A stretch of DNA of 64,000 nucleotides, from assembly GCF_963576615.1 (NCBI RefSeq), contig NC_088708.1, forward strand, positions 2,108,001-2,172,000. The letters are read 5' to 3'. A model generated the notes under the pieces. It was not told the origin of the DNA. It saw only the letters and a list, made by a program, of their open reading frames with translations, and ran no database searches. A program made the translations under genes and the position numbers. Of this stretch, positions 61,685 to 64,000 are shown piece after piece. Every line of letters starts with the position of its first letter. The stretch's first letter is position 1. This DNA comes from Watersipora subatra (taxonomy: Eukaryota > Bryozoa > Gymnolaemata > Cheilostomatida > Watersiporidae).

Positions 61685-63316
61685 TTTGCTTAAAAAAGAC
61701 CTTATTATGTTGGAGCCTGTATCACAAGGGTTTTTGTCTTCAACACCGGTTTTTTGTTCTTCTAACATCAAAATCCTTACAGAAAAACAAAATATCATAA
61801 TTATCTTCGTATAAATAGATGTGATTTTAAAATGCTGTCGGTTAACTAGAAAGATTCTACTCCCAATGTGATTTTTTTGTGCCTTCTTGTATAACTTGTT
61901 ATTTTAGATTAGTGCTAAGGAATTTATGTGTAATCCATGCCATTAATAACATTTTAAGCAATATTATATGTATGGCCTCTTGAAATCATTTAGCTAGTCA
62001 GCAAACTGAATTGCTACTATTTTAATTCCGCTTTCATCAAACTTGTACAAATAATATGGGAACCTCCGAATCCAAAAATTTCAAATCTGACACCTTTAGC
62101 TTTACTAGAATTATAAAATTGTTCGTTTTCTACATTTTTTGATATACAGTATTAGGCATTCATTAAGCAGCTGTAAAAATAGGTAAATGATAGCATTAAA
62201 ATGTGCTTGCTCTCTCCTGAGTGCAGATCAGAGGTGGGTAAATCTAAATTTGGTTTTGAGGTAAGTAGAATATATAGAAGTTGTATATTGTATGAGGTTA
62301 GTGAGAATCTTGTGTCACGACCTTTATACACTGAATATTCATTGTAACAGAACTAGCATGCAGAGGCATTCCATACTTACTGGTGCTAAACTGTATATGC
62401 AACAATTTTGCAAGTTGTCAGTGGTTGACATTTTCAATAAATTTTTTGTATTCTATATCTGTAGTCTATATCTTGATGGTTTTCTAGTTGTTGTGAATTG
62501 CATTTTATCATTATAATTTTGGCACATTGCTGTTTCATATGGCGAGTTCCATTTACTACTAATGTATAAGCAGGCATGTGAATGGCCCTTTGATTGGCCA
62601 TGCCTGACAAAGACTAACAAATTATTACCAGAGTAATGTTTACATTTACGCTGAGTGTAGGGGCCAAAGACACTCCATCTCGCTCTTCATACCTTAATTA
62701 CACACTAGTTATCAATTATTCATTTCTACTTTTCCATTATCTTTTTCAGTAATTCAAATCCAGTGTTAGACAGAGTATCAAATTAATAAAAATATGTTAC
62801 TTTTAATGCAATATATTTTTAATCCATGTTACTGCAGTTGCTAACATAAATGTGAACACGAAGACAACTGCGGAGAATTCTAAGAAAGTTGATCGCTTAT
62901 TATTTGTAAAATGAACTGTTGACTTCCTGTTCTGTTGTGAATAGGTGATTATCCGCAAATGTATGCAAATCCTTCCTTATAGATTGTTGGGGTAGATAAG
63001 TGGTTACCATTTCCTAGATGGAAGACTCATCTCGTTATCATTTGTAAATAGGTTTGTATCATACCATTGTTCAATTGAAAATTATAATAGATCTCATTCA
63101 GTGCAGCCAGCGCTACATAATCAAAAATTATAAGTGCTTTGCCAATCTGTCTCTGTTACATAATTCGTGGTCCCCTGCGTGTCTTTGTTTTGGCTTGTCC
63201 GTTCGTAATAAAACACATGTACAAGGTAGAATCTTCATCAATAGAGATAGCTTGTCTCACTCTATTTTATTTGTGCAGTCGTTTGTTTATTGTTGTGGTA
63301 GAGACAGCACTTACAG

Positions 63317-63463
63317 AAAAGCCTAAGTCAATACTGAAGAATGCAAGGGCGGCAGATCTCACAGCTGGCTACAGTTCAACAGACAGTGAGTGTGAGACAA
63401 ATGAGCAAACAAAGCCAGACACAACAAGTGATAAGGGTGATGGAAGGCAAAGTTTGCCTGCAG
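63317..63463 (+). CDS. probable later exon of the ZNF830-like gene
   Basis: A 147-base open exon between a CTTACAG acceptor and a GTATGG donor, entering and leaving in mid-codon. It encodes KPKSILKNARAADLTAGYSS, then a Ser/Asp/Thr-rich acidic stretch, ending QSLPAG. Invertebrate ZNF830 proteins have a low-complexity linker with an ILKN-like motif and a (L)PxxFFD block at this place, so the exon fits. It needs a preceding exon ending after one base, which I could not find. It could belong to another gene. Confidence 0.45.
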
Positions 63464-64000
63464 GTATGGCCTGTTATCACCAAACAATACTAATGGGCAG
63501 CACTAGCCATAGCAGTTTAAACCATGGCAGCATCCCAAACAACTAGAGATCTTGTGATTCAAAATATTCCCATTAGTCAATATGTTCGCATATACAATTT
63601 AATATTTAAAAGTTGTGTATTCCTGGTAAGTTAATGTCATTCGTACTGAACAATAAAGTGTGCTCGGGTTAATTTTAATAGTACATCCCTATTTGTGAAT
63701 TTCGTTTGTCGGTCTGCCCTTGATGCAACGGGTTAACTCCAAGTGTTGCTGTCAATACATTTCCACTACTGTCTACTCAATATTTCTTATGAGAATTTGT
63801 AACAGAAAATTGACCTGTTTTCATATATCTAGTGAAGCTGAAAGCCTGAGGTTATTTTAGCATTGTTTTTATAAGATATAAGCAAATCTTGTTAAAAACA
63901 AAATTGCTCACTGGTGTTATAGTTTCTGAATGTCATAAAGGGCGGAGCGAATAATGCTGAAATAGAGGTGGCATTCAAATAAAGATGGCATTCAAATAAA
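63464..64000. other. no gene recognised; presumed intron running out of the window
   Basis: Nothing supported beyond AT-rich sequence. Confidence 0.35.

Larger units (their letters stand above)
58730..63316. other. long stretch without a recognised gene
   Basis: If the exon at 63317 belongs to the ZNF830-like gene this is its intron, and the missing exon(s) should lie here or upstream. Only small tandem repeats (59262-59310, 61625-61684) were found. Confidence 0.35.

Noticed and set aside
62233-62265. Short candidate ZNF830 exon between a GTGCAG acceptor and GTAAGT donor
   Set aside because: In the phase required after exon 2 it hits a stop; the only open phase does not fit the exon at 63317.

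Overview
This is animal nuclear DNA: AT-rich, spliceosomal, intron-rich and full of repeats. It suggests a marine invertebrate, perhaps a lophotrochozoan. The phylum is a guess, based on intron-rich conserved genes, frequent TACATGTA words, a THAP transposon carrying a P2X7-like zinc domain, and several tRNA-derived fragments. No bacterial features were seen.

The main gene is a complete importin-13 (IPO13) on the minus strand, 35369 down to 7930. I assembled it by hand from 21 exons whose phases all agree. They give 960 codons plus stop, against about 963 residues in vertebrate IPO13. Nine of its 20 introns carry unrelated minisatellites, which fill up to about 90% of some introns. Intron 18 (8.4 kb) also holds a 22-bp satellite, a large inverted repeat, and a TTAA transposon with a second TTAA element nested inside it.

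Left of IPO13 (1-7.9 kb) are palindrome-rich AACATT/AATGTT sequence, three tandem arrays, and on the plus strand the last exon of a Ly6/uPAR-type GPI-anchored protein (3870-4180).

Right of IPO13, a decayed Ty3/gypsy pol (36.3-41.6 kb) is split by a 4.1-kb DNA transposon (36985-41055). That transposon holds a broken multi-exon THAP/DDE transposase on the plus strand and, facing it, a spliced gene for a P2X7-like cysteine-rich zinc domain on the minus strand. Next come interspersed repeats, tRNA-like fragments and two short TTAA-flanked MITEs only 100 bp apart (46.0-47.2 kb).

At 52188 a second conserved gene, ZNF830-like, starts on the plus strand. Its first intron has AT-AC ends with good U12-type donor and branch-site sequences. 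A later exon probably lies at 63317-63463, and the gene seems to run off the window. More tandem arrays lie at 49.7-61.7 kb. In total about 22 tandem arrays cover roughly 14 kb, about 22% of the window.

The genes do not form an operon or pathway. The notable themes are minisatellites lying on or carrying splice signals, and layered TTAA-targeting transposons.
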